A stretch of DNA of 64,000 nt. It comes from Isoetes taiwanensis (lineage: Eukaryota > Streptophyta > Lycopodiopsida > Isoetales > Isoetaceae). Made by a program: the position numbers and the translations under genes. Shown one piece after another: positions 24,481 to 35,141 of this stretch. The notes under the pieces were generated by a model. The model was not told the origin of the DNA and ran no database searches. It saw only the letters and a list, made by a program, of their open reading frames with translations. Positions within the stretch are counted from its first letter, which is position 1; every line of letters starts with the position of its first letter. The stretch spans positions 4,357,563 to 4,421,562 of the forward strand of contig JAJEKV010000014.1 in assembly GCA_021234155.1 (NCBI GenBank), given 5' to 3'.

Positions 24481-25113
24481 CGGAAGTTGATGGTGCTGGA
24501 CGTAAATGGTGTACCGGCCACGCACACAACAGGGAGAATGAACGGGGAAAATCTTGCCTCCACCACAAACCAAGCATGTTGTAAAAGAAACAAATAAGTA
24601 CCTCATTTGCGCACCCGGGTATCATGAGTTTGTGGAGTGGGCACTGCAGAGGTTTGATATTGTTATTTGGAGTGCTTCTCTACTTCGGAATACAAGGGAT
24701 ATGGTGGATGCATTGTTCTCTGATTTGCAGACCAGATTCTTGAAGGTAGATGGTCAAGAGCATTGCTATGCATGCGAGCATCCAAACAGACCAGAAAAGC
24801 AGATTTTTTTCAAGGAGTTGAAGGTTGTACTTGAGGATTTTCCTCAAAATCATGGTATGATTTTCTTGGTTGATGACAGCCTACACAAAGGGTTTCTAAA
24901 CCCTGCACACACAACCCTTCCCATTATGCCTTTCAAGGGGCAAGAAGAGGACAACTTTTTGTAGAAGTTTGTGTGTCCAACTTTGGAATACTTGTCTTCT
25001 CATACAGTACAGGAAACGATCTCACAGGTTGACATCACTGATGCATGGTTGGAAGAGGAGACAGTTGTAGTGCTGGATTACTGCCTCAACAACTATCTTG
25101 TCTCGGCCTACTA
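24481..25113 (+). pseudogene. FCP1/NIF (CTD-phosphatase-like) HAD-domain protein, element A1
   Basis: FCP1/SCP-type phosphatases remove phosphate from Ser/Thr, classically in the RNA polymerase II CTD. Here motif I reads VLDVNG (~24498), with Asn where active phosphatases have the second Asp. A frameshift follows at about 24545. The frame then gives GYHEFVEWALQRFDIVIWSAS, KQIFFKELK and motif-III-like FLVDDSLHKGFLNP. A stop at 24962 interrupts an otherwise continuing C-terminus (VCPTLEYLSS...QVDITDAW). Upstream acidic and basic linker frames (23730-24330) may be part of the same protein. It is convergent with the transposase-like gene. The same gene occurs in A2, so it is probably cargo of the element. 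Confidence 0.7.
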
Positions 25114-25503
25114 TATCCTCAATGCTCCATTAGAAGTACAAAGGCAGCTGCTGGGCACCCTTCCTGGCGACCGGATGACTCAAGAACCGATGACTCAGGA
25201 AGTAACCATTGTACACTACTTTTTTGTAATATATATGTATGATTACTTTGTCTTATCTTCAGTATTGAGTGATCTTGAGTGATGTCTCTAATCTTGAGTG
25301 TACAATTTTCTGTAATATATATCAAGCTTACTCTCCAATACTACAAGCATTGTTTCCAATACTAAAATACTCCAATACAGCAGTCCAATACTACAAACAT
25401 TGTCTCACAAGCATTGTCTCCAATACAATGATCAAAATTTGAGACAAGTACACAAGTAACTACAGATTTGTTACAATGATAAAACAACTAGGCCAAAGCA
25501 TAT

Positions 25504-27811
25504 TCAACCTTCATATGGCAGACTGTCAAGGATCATCTGGTGAGTTTCAACTGGCCGGACAGATTTGAATTGGCTAGAACAACTATCTGACCAAACTATA
25601 TGCCTGGAGAAATCTACACCATTTGATACAAGCCATGAATTGTGCTTTCTAAGACAGTGCTGCACAAAAAGAGTGTCATGAAGCTTGTCATCACTCAAGT
25701 AAAAATGGGTTTCCTTCAATAGCTTTCTGATCCCAGAACTGATGTCCATCCTATACGTGATGTGGACGAGAATTGTTATCTGGTCATTGTGCCAATGCTG
25801 GCTTTGAACCTCCCTTTGTATTTTTATGCTGTAATTCTCTGCAAAATCAATTACAGAAACAATGGTGCCATCTTGGATATTGTCCAGGCAACTCCTGAAT
25901 TGCATGGCCTGCCATCTAGCCCTGTAATTGTGTGGCACGAATATCTTCAATGTGGAACACAGATATGAAATGAAATCCTTCACTGCCGTTCTCTTGTAAG
26001 ACAATCTGAGGACTGGCTTTGGTCCTTTCTTTTTTTCCCCCTTGCCATTTGAGGTCTCGTCTTGTGCTGCAGCTTCAGACTGTGTCCCACCAGCTTCCTT
26101 GGATTTCTTACTTTTGTTTCCCTTCTTCTCAACTTGTGCTGCAGCTTCAGGCTGTGTCCCACCAGCTACCTTGGATTTCTTACTTTTGTTTCCCTTCTTG
26201 GTGGCATTGGCTCTTTTCTTTCTGCTGCCACCTGGCACATCCTTGCTAACGCAGTCTGCAACTCCACTAGCCTCTTCTGTCTCCACTGGAATCTGTAACA
26301 AGGTCTGTAGCATAAAACAGAAGATTAGCGCAAGTTGAAAGCACAAAAGCAGTTTTCAGCGGATGACAGCACATATCAGCATGTTTCAGCATGCAATAAA
26401 GAGAGTATTACCTTTTCAAACGTCTTCCATTCAAGCAAGAACTCATGATTCTCTCTTTCTCTTGGACATATAGGAAGAGTTTTCATGCCACACTTCTGAC
26501 ATGTCTGCATCAAGCAGTCATGTTTATGCCATTCTTCACCCTCACTCTTGTTGCAAACCACAGCCCTCTAGAGCTCGCTGGTTGAGTCATACATATGTTG
26601 GCTGGCCAGACACGTCTCACCAGGTCCACAGACCTCGCAGGTGCACTTGCACTCTTCACCATGAAATCCAGTTTTCGCTGACCTTAATGCATTCAGGGCT
26701 ACCCTGGCATACTCCAACTTCATATGGTATATGCAACAACAGGTTTCCCTTTCTGATACTTTCTTTACATAAATAGGCTTCAACTTCTCGAAAGCCTTTA
26801 AGCAAACAGGGTGTTCAGGATGTGCCTTTTTGTATTGTTGAAATAGCTGCAGCTGAATGGTGGCCGTTGGTTAGAAATATTTATGCAATAATAGCAAAGA
26901 AAAATTTGTATGGAAACTTATACTTGTGTGACCTCCATAAGGTGCAAGGGATAAGAAATTCGGAAGCCTGACTCTCCAACAGTGTTCACAACATCTTTCT
27001 TGCAAGGAGAGACTCTGCTATTTTGTTTCCAGAATTCTGTTATGCTTTGCTTGCAAGCAGGGGTGAGAGAATCGCACTTCAACCTCCTTTGGAAGATTCC
27101 CAAGGACGGCTTTCGATTTTCTTAATGCAGCAGTTGCAATTGTTGACCTCATGCAACCTATCATAAGAAATATTGCACATTAATCAATGAACATATCCCA
27201 TCCAGAATCACTCAGCAGATACAAGCACTTAAAAGCACTTAAAAGCACGAAGAAGCACAGGCATGAAAGCAAGAATTAGATGCACCTAACAGCCCTGCCA
27301 TAGTGGAATTGCATCTCGATTTTGTGGAAGAAGCCATCACCAGTATTGAGGTTCTGGCTCTCCAAACATTATGGTTCCTTTGCCTCTTTGTGGCTGCCAT
27401 TGTCTGTTTCAAGTTGTTGAGCAGCACCCCCGCTGCCTTGCACTCCTTTGGATTTGGCAAAATTCCAGGTTCTGAGATTTCCTCTTCATCACATCGGCCT
27501 TGAGTTCGGGTGAACGCTTTTTGGTGAGCTTGAAGTAATCAACTACAAGCTTGGCTATTTCTTGCATGTGTCTTGTGCTCATAACCTCCCGTTCAGCCGC
27601 TGCTTTCCTCATCTTATTCCGTAATCTGTATTCTCTCTTTCTCTCTGCATCCAATTTCTTGTAAATTGCAGAGGAAACTGGATCTTCACGCGATATTTCC
27701 TGTGTTGCATTGACATCCAACAAATCTGGAACACTGTATTGGAATTCATCAGGCCGAAAGTGCAATGCTAAACGTGTGATTGCCTCCAGGCCGGTATCAG
27801 GGAGCGCCATG
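25504..27811 (-). pseudogene. Cysteine-rich RNase H-like transposase candidate, element A1
   Basis: The minus-strand multi-exon gene probably starts at the ATG near 27811 (MALPDTGLEA), although the frame is open to 28032. N-terminal part: basic coiled-coil (AERKREYRLRNKMRKAAAE). Middle (26783-26376): zinc-binding-like region with ETCCCIYH, CKCTCEVCG and CQKCG...ICP. C-terminal part (26300-25504): lysine-rich repeats, then VSVIDFAENY with a conserved Asp, HWHNDQ, and VWSDSCSSQFK with a second Asp. These resemble RNase H-fold transposases. A2 encodes a clear paralogue that continues further with GGALEKRF. The frame here stops soon after QFKS, so the third catalytic region is lost. An in-frame stop at about 26569 is also visible. 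Confidence 0.65.
26060..26205 (-). repeat. 72-bp in-frame tandem repeat in the A1 transposase candidate
   Basis: Two copies of a 24-residue lysine-rich unit (KGNKSKKSKVAGGTQPEAAA...) lie in the linker before the RNase H-like domain. Units differ at a few residues. It probably acts as a basic nuclear or DNA-contacting tail. Confidence 0.8.
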
Positions 27812-28093
27812 AAATTCCTGAGAGAGGGAGAATTAGTGAATTGGAGGGAGAATTTTCGCGGGCCATGAGGTCGTGGTAGTTCTGGGCTCCAACGAATTTG
27901 CAACGTACTACCACTCGCGCGAAAATCCAGCCAAAATCCAACAATCATTTTCCTAACGGTTCGTTGGTGAGGTGGACATGCGAGTACATGAAGGGCGTCA
28001 AAAATATGACGGGCAGTTACGCCCACCAGCACCCAAATTAAGCAAAAGCAGGGGTGCTTTAAGCGGGCTAAAACCCTGCTATAAGCATGCTAC

Positions 28094-28117
28094 AAGCATG
28101 CGTCCGGACGCATGCTT
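28094..28117. repeat. 24-bp perfect palindrome near the right end of A1
   Basis: AAGCATGCGTCC is followed immediately by its reverse complement. It lies 27 bp inside the right terminus and is preceded by further AAGCATGC copies. It may be a transposase-binding or structural subterminal site. Confidence 0.85.
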
Positions 28118-28148
28118 TTGATACCCACCAGCATACTTTCACCCTGAG

Positions 28149-30519
28149 GCCGAGCTAGAAGGTCTTTATCTGTGATGGATATATTTTTCCCATCATTTTA
28201 GTTGCTAAGATCATAACCTGCTCAAATCCAGCTGTTGAAATGAAGTTGTTAGTAGGCTTACATATATTTGCAGTTTTCTGATGTCAATTTATTCTATCAC
28301 AAGGATGTTTCGAAAGAGAATAGTTTCTATCAAAGATATATGTCAAGAATCATTAACTACAAAGAAGGTAAGATCTTCAATCTAATAATACTTGCCAAAG
28401 TTATCTTCATAAGTTGAATTCCTTTCCATCCCAAAGGTTTTCTTGTAGGTACATCTATTACTAGCCGCAAATCTCTTACATGAACAATAGGTGCAGACTG
28501 GCATGTCAACCCAGCTCCTTTCTTCTCCCATCATGCAATGCAACATGGTTATAATTAAATCATGTGAATTTACACATGCAAATTGCAACACGGAATTACA
28601 TAGCCTACATTTGTGAATTGTATAATTGATGCCTATATGTTAAGGAGATTTTGTGGCATTAGGTGCATTTAAAATGCAGATATCCTATTCAAATGAATTG
28701 TTGTTCATGCTTGCATTTATTACTTATAGTTTTTATCAATACATCATATGCTCAGACTGGAGACATCAAAACATAATTGCCACATAATAGAATTGGTATA
28801 TGAGTAGATAAGCTTTCTAAGTCTGTGTTATGTAGATTGAAAGCTTGGTGTTCATCGCAAAGATAATGCACATTTATTGGATTCTAATATTCTTTCTTAC
28901 AAGGATATCGGTAGCAAGAAATATGAAATTTAAGAAAGGAGCAGTTATTTAAGCTTTGAATACTTGACATGATTTGCAGAAAATGGTCGATGCTAATGGA
29001 TCCAAGTTGCAGGAATAATGGGAAGTAGATAGGTTTAGAGTACTACACGAAATAATGTTGATAGAGATGTGGATTAAGTTATGAGATGTTGTTGGACCTT
29101 CCACTGTCTTTGAGATACTTTGGTGCTTGACATGGTAATTCCTTGGGATGCTTTATGTGTCACAGTTCCTGCACATACCATCTAGCCAAGGTTTATAAAT
29201 GTATACATGGTTCTTAATTGATAATATGATTTTATTGTCTATATATAGTGGTTCTTTGGTCATGTGTTATATTGGGTTGACCATATCGCATATTTAATCC
29301 ATTTTGTATACTGCATGCAGTAATTGCAATCAGTGGAAACACGCTTGTAATAGAAGCTGTGAATATTCTTGCTCGAAATGAAATCTTCTTAGCTTTAATA
29401 AAAATATCATGATTTTTCCAAAACAAGTTGTCAGGGAGGTATTTGGGGGCATGGTGGGATTATTGAACAATAATTCTATGGGTACTGGAGAAAATGGGAT
29501 TAATAGCAGCAGCTCTAGCATCTGGTCCAGGAGCAATTGCTCCAAATGAGGGCCTTGGAAAAGATGCTCCATCCAACCGCTGCAGATGCATTAGGAAAAG
29601 ACTTTTATACAGTTATTCTGAATGAAGAACTTTTCAAGTCAACTAAAGTACGTACAATTGCTATCAGTTTATCCTTAATCTCCAACAGATTGATATATTC
29701 TCTTACTTTTGTATTAGTCTCCCATATTTTCTAAATAATGTGGCCTCTTTATAAATAGGTTTCATAGAGTGTCAAATCGTTAAGATGGATGTCTTTTCTT
29801 CCTGTTCATCTGAATGATCAATGTCAATTGTTCTTATGCTCCTGCCAAAATTTTGGTTGTGTAGCATCCCAGTTGTTGAATTAAGCAAACCATGTGGCCA
29901 GCTGTTACCAGTGGACACTCAATTTGAGGCCGTGATTGGTTTGATTGTATAACATATAAGACTATTTTCCAACTGCACCTTTCTTATATGACAGTTGACC
30001 AGGTTTGCTTCGAGCCAACGTCTAGATGTACATCTCAATTATAGTACCTGTTATGGATACAAATGAGAGAATCATCGTCAATGAGATTTATCCTATCTAT
30101 GGTACCCAAATCTATGAATGGTGCCCACATTATAAATTAGATGTTTTTGATCGATTATTGATGTCATACATTTTTTATTACTTCAAATATATCTTATACG
30201 TTTGCTATGCTATCTGTTTCAGCTTGGATCTTGGAGATTTAGGTGCGGACATTGAATATCAATTTCATTATTGGAGATTTATGTGCAGACATTAAATATC
30301 AAGTCCATGAGAATTTATGTTCATTTTGGAACGCATGAATATAACTGCACAATTAGTTGCAACATCATTCTCATTGGGTGAATACATTTCTAATTACACT
30401 TCTTCTGCAAGTTCCAACTAAAGTATCACAAAGTCCCCCCCTCCCTAAGCAACACAACCATTGGCTTATCCTAGAGAACAACATTTGAAAGCCCATTCTT
30501 TATAATAGTTTATATATGG
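28149..30519. other. Spacer between A1 and A3
   Basis: No gene that I can name. 29420-29640 has composition like coding sequence (AADALGKDFYTVILNEELF) but no recognisable domain and no clear splice structure. Confidence 0.4.
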
Positions 30520-31989
30520 TGTAGGGTAAAAGCATGAAAGGGTGTCTATAAATGTAGCCCTTTTTGTACATGTACATATACAACGAATGCACATTTTTGG
30601 AATAACTGTCATCATGATCCGCTAGTAACTGCCATGATTAATGCTATCCACTACTCTGTAACCGCACCATTTTCGGATTTCAAAATTCTTTACCAAATTC
30701 TTTCCTAGTTTGCCTCTCGTTCACTATCCCGCCCCTGCCTTCTCTGCTTGCATTCCGATCACGAATTCTTTATCTAGCTATGGCCCCAAAACACCCCCAG
30801 ATCAGTGCTTGCTCATCACCACAGCCGAAGCAAGAAGCCAGTGCTTCCGGCAGTGGAATCTTACCTCCAAAGAGTAAACGTTTGGGTTCTGATGTGATCC
30901 AAGTCAAAGACCTCCGTGATAAACATGCCGAGGCCACATACCCAACCTAGAGAAGGTTATAACGAGGTATGGGATGAAGCTCCAAAAAATAGAAGAGGAT
31001 TCAAGGAAGGGAGAATCCAGAACGCATGGAAAGATGATTTTTTAAAATATTATAAATTGGTTTATGGCAAGAAACAGGTTACAAACCATTATATTTCTAC
31101 CTATTTTGCCAGAGCATTTGCTCTTCACTTGAAGGGACGACTTGTTGATTGGATGGACGTGGCTAGGACCGCCAAAGATCTTGCCAAAACTTCAGAAATT
31201 ATAGAGGACCCTACAACAGGTAAATCCTCAAATATCAAATAGGACACCGTATTGCAACAGAATATTAAAGCTCTGGGTTATTCTAGATCAGATGTTGACA
31301 CAATAAAGCAGTTACTTAAGCATGGGTCGGAGGAGAAAACTAACCTATTGAATGAAGTAGAAGCACTGGAAGCAAAAAGGAGGGATGCATTGAAGGTCAT
31401 CAGCCGGATTGAGGGTAGAAAGGATATGCTATCTGAAGATCTGCAGCAGATTTCCCAAAAAATAGATGAGACAAAATTGGAATTTGACAAATTGTCCCAG
31501 GATCCTGCTGGAAATCAAGTTAGCTTCGGAGTGTTGAAGTACAAGTTGGAAGACTTGGTTATGAGTAGACATGAGAAAGAGCAGCACTGTTCTAAGCTAG
31601 AAATTGGTTTGCAAGAAGCAACTACAGAAATTGAAAGGCATGAAATCTCAATTGAACAAGCAAAGGAAAAACTTAATTGCATTGCATTGGTTCAGCAAAG
31701 GCATTCACAGATTTTGGATTTCATGGGGAGAGCAGGACCTATTGTTCTGCACCCGAGGCCCTACCCTGTAGGAGCTACTTCTATAAAGCAGTTCATCACA
31801 TTCAGTTCATGTACCTGTTGTGGCCAAGGCTTTGGCAAATCTGGTTTGTTGCTGCTAGCTCCATGCTGAGATGCTTATTGCCTCTTCTGCTTGTGTTATC
31901 TAGTCCATGAAAAACAGAATTGCATAAAAGGTTGCATCTGGGATGAGGGCATTCGAATTCAGCTTGGTTTCCCTGCTGTGAAAGGTATG

Positions 31990-32600
31990 CATTACTCTCA
32001 AAATTTAAACTTATATTTCTCTTAATTCATATTTGTTATTGTAATCTGCATAGTTCTACATGTATGGCTTTCGGTGCATTGCTATTCCTTGTACATGTAT
32101 AACTTTTAGTGTACATCTGTAAGAAGAGGTACATAGGCATATATTTGCTTGTTTATTGATGCTTTTATTTTTTAGCTTGGACTGTAGAAGTATCAGTTGT
32201 ACATGTATCTAATGGAGTCTACATCTGTAAATAGATGTACATGCATTTATTTTTAGAGTGCATCTGTAGATGGATTCATAAGTATGTGCATTTTTTATAT
32301 ATATGTGCATTTTTTGGGCATAGATCTACATTCCCTAACTGGATATCTGGGTACATCTAGGTAATTCTAGGTAATTCAAGGTAATTCTAGGTATATCTAG
32401 GTACATCTACGTACATTTAGGCACATCTAGGCACATCTAGGTACATCTAGGTAATTCTAGGTACCTTAAATGTACAGAAGGTACATTGAGGTACATTACA
32501 TGTACATTTGCTGTACATGATATGTACATGTTGAAGCTGAATGTACCAGAATGTACCTGATATTTCTCATTGTTTAAGTTCTGTTTTCATGTTCTTTTAT
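31990..32600 (+). repeat. TGTACAT-rich intron with period-10 repeat
   Basis: The intron between the RING-like and linker exons has more than fifteen copies of GTACAT or TGTACATGTA. Between about 32340 and 32470 it contains a tandem decamer of the type TCTAGGTAAT/TCTAGGTACA. The same TGTACAT word dominates noncoding gaps of A2 (52990-53460 and 59460-59910). Confidence 0.75.
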
Positions 32601-34000
32601 GTCTATTGAAATTTAGATCATTTGTTTGTTTGCAGATGAGGCTGTTCCTATCCCAGAAGCACCTTTCATGGCTGATGTTCTTGAGCCATCTGCATCGACT
32701 CTCTTTACAGATTTTATTGACCATAAGCAGACTGAATCTGTAGACCCGAAACCTTCTAGCTCCAGATCACCAATGACATTTACAGTGCCGGTAATAGAAC
32801 CATTTGCAACAGTGCCTCTTCGAACATGGCAAAGTGAAGTTGAGGAAATAGAGAGGATGGCAGTTGAGAAAGCTAAAGCAGTTGTAGGTGCAGAGCCTTT
32901 ACTGACTGCTCCAACAGAAACACTTTCATCACCAAGTGCTAAATTACTAATTGGAAAAGCTCCTAAGAAAGATTCAGCTTCTGTCTCAGCATCATCTGCA
33001 GATGCCAGTTCTGTACCTGTTACAGAAGCTACAATGGACACAGATCCAGATTTTAACCCAAGAGAGTGCAGGGAATAGGAGTCCACTCCAAAGAGGAGGC
33101 AAAAGAATGCTGGTGATGTAACTCCAAGAGGTAAAAAACAGGCAAAATCTCCAGCAACAAAAAAAATGTCCTCCGAAAAGAAAATCTCTAGGCAAAAAAG
33201 TGCCACCACCACCAAGAAAGCGGTATGTACAAGATGAGCTAATTTTGTTAAACATCTCAGATTTATAATAATTAACCACATTGTTTTTGTACATAGGACA
33301 CGATCACAGGCCGTGAAGGAAAATGATCATGCTGAGTCGGAACCAGAAGATGAAGAGGAGGACCTACAAGCAAATATTGATGTGATAACAAAGAAGGTGC
33401 AGCAGTCCATAGAAGATGCTGAAGCATATGATGAAAAAACAAGGTGAGTAATATACAATTGATTACAATAGATATATTCTTTTGCTAATGCTGTTGTTTA
33501 CTTGTACAGTTTAGTGGACCGACTGAAAAGGTTGGTTCCATTCACTCCTTATAGGACTGTCCTCCTAAGCCTGCACCCTCTGTCTTTCAAAGTACTTTTT
33601 CTCTAAGATGGTAGATGTCTATGGGAGGTAGGCTAGCATTGAAACATATTTATGTTATTTCATTCCCTAAGTCACTCATCTTATGTATTAATATGTATTC
33701 TGGATTTGTGTGCAGATACCTTTGTAGCTGTCTTTCATCTGATTGGAAACGCAAGTTATTTATATTCCGACCGGACATCTTCCAGAATTTTGTGAATTCC
33801 CTCAAGAACAGAGGGGGGCAGATGTACAGAACACTCACATAAAGGAAGGGCTGGATGGCATTTTAATTGCAAGATGCCAATACATATTTGTTCCAATTCT
33901 GCAAGGCCCAAATGTGGCATTGGTAATACTTGTGCTTGCTGGTCCATCGAAAAGCACTCTTCCATCTATAGCTAGCCCAAGTATACAGATCCTCTCTCCT

Positions 34001-34322
34001 GGGTGAAAGCATGCTACGGTGTACCACTTTTGGAACCCTCACAAGTACCCACACTGGGTACTTTTAAAACTGATACTTTCTGTTTTTTCTTCCCATTAAA
34101 ATCAATCCAAAAAATTTGAATCGAAGGTTAATAACATGTCAATCTATAGTAATAGAGGATAACAATACTATTAGAGACTAAAATGAATGAATCAACTCTC
34201 AAACTTATTGTTTATTGAGACATTTATGCACGTTCCCAGTACCCAGTGCTGGGTACTTTTTTGGGTAGTTCTGCACTCCCTAAAAAGAACTTTAGATGGT
34301 ACACCCTAGCATGCTTTCACCC
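34001..34322. mobile_element. 322-bp MITE with GGGTGAAAG ends
   Basis: The terminal inverted repeats begin GGGTGAAAGCATGCTA and match over about 27 bp with one mismatch. TCCT flanks both ends (33997-34000 and 34323-34326), a 4-bp target duplication. Terminal GGGTGAAAG and duplication length match A1 and A2, so this is probably a non-autonomous member mobilised by an A-type transposase. It interrupts the Ulp1-like region of the A3 gene. No coding capacity. Confidence 0.85.
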
Positions 34323-35141
34323 TCCTGTCAAAGGCTATGTACCCGATGCTAAAGTGGTCTAGAAGTAAGTATGAGTTTCTGTTTTGTTTTCTATGATTTG
34401 ATTATTCTCATATTGCAATTCTTATGCTTTGTTTATTCTCACATTGCAATTTTGCAGGTTTCATAAGCTTGTGATCAATACCATGATGCTGGGATCCAAC
34501 AGCTTAAGCCATGGCAGGAAGAACTTTGATGCTGCTATCTTCTGTCCTAAAGTGCCAGAAACTAGTACCAGCAACCCTTGCATGTACATTGTGGCTTACA
34601 TGTGCAAATTCATAGATGCCATGGTTGCTGCACAGCCAAGCTCCATTTTTGTAAGTAGAACATGTTATTTTCCTATTAGTTGTTTGTTGGTATAGTCCTC
34701 TAATACTTGTGCACCATGCAGATGACATCCAGTTGGTTCATTGATGCCTATGCCAAGTCACGGAGGGATCATCTAATGGAGGCATTAATTGTAGAAGGCG
34801 AGATAAATATACAAACAGTTGTTCCTACACAGGGTAGATAGTCTCTTTGACTTGTTTGTAAATTATAGTTTTGTATGAGCCATGCTCTAAGCTTCTTTGT
34901 ATTCAATAAATAATGGAAAAATGATTTTTTTTTTTTTGTCTCACTTACACCTGTGCAAATAACAATTGTGTAATTATCAATGTGTTTCAATTGTGTAATC
35001 TGAAATGTAATTATCAATTGTGAATAGACTCTCAAGTGCTTTCTTGCTGACAGGTGAACTACCAGGAGAACTACGCCCGGTGTCACAGAGCACAAGAGTA
35101 CCACAAAGAAACACAGATAAACATGAGCATGTTGGAGCAAC

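Larger units (their letters stand above)
21747..28144. mobile_element. DNA transposon A1 (6.4 kb)
   Basis: The left end is GGGTGAAAATGACC and the right end, read inward, is GGGTGAAAGTATGC. The outer 8 bp match perfectly and a further CTRGTGGGT block is shared. TGAG precedes the left end (21743-21746) and follows the right end (28145-28148), a 4-bp target duplication. Inside are a CTD-phosphatase-like gene (plus) and a cysteine-rich transposase-like gene (minus), convergent. A2 has the same gene pair, related ends and 4-bp duplication. The left flank is itself repeated near 20190, which weakens the left boundary somewhat. Confidence 0.7.
30780..34840 (+). pseudogene. Coiled-coil, RING-like, Ulp1-like multi-exon gene (A3)
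   Basis: A start at 30780 (MAPKHPQISA) is followed by a stop, then 30916-31242, with FKEGRIQNAWKDDF and VTNHYISTYFARAF shared with A2. 31252-31700 is a long coiled coil, then a RING-like cluster (CTCCGQGFGK...LLLAPC). After a repeat-rich intron (about 31990-32634), exons at 32635-33230 and 33297-33443 encode Ser/Pro- and acid-rich linker. 33740-34653 resembles a C48/Ulp1 peptidase (CQYIFVPILQGPNVALVILV, later PCMYIVAYMCKFID, where active enzymes have DCG). Splice sites at 33443, 34373 and 34653 fit GT...AG. A MITE at 34001 and several stops disable it. RING plus Ulp1 suggests ubiquitin/SUMO interference, an inference. Confidence 0.6.
30524..35141. mobile_element. Partial relative of A-type transposon (A3)
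   Basis: The left end GGGTAAAAGCATGAAAGGGT resembles the A2 terminus (GGGTAAAAGAAAGCTAGGGT), including the following TGTCT. The gene that follows is a homologue of the first gene of A2. I could not find a matching right end or a duplicated TGTA flank, so the right boundary is arbitrary: the element is truncated or its end has decayed. No phosphatase or transposase gene is seen. Confidence 0.5.

Noticed and set aside
24166-24625. Three overlapping minus-strand frames of 91-146 codons
   Set aside because: They are opposite the phosphatase-like coding region, cysteine-rich by base composition, with no recognisable domain.
29232-29734. Open frames around 29.2-29.7 kb as a gene
   Set aside because: Some coding-like composition but no domain, no convincing splice sites and no linked exons.
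32613-33281. 222-codon minus-strand open frame
   Set aside because: It mirrors the Ser/Pro/Glu-rich linker exon of the A3 gene on the plus strand, which has splice sites and homology context. The minus frame has hydrophobic, low-complexity composition typical of an antisense shadow.
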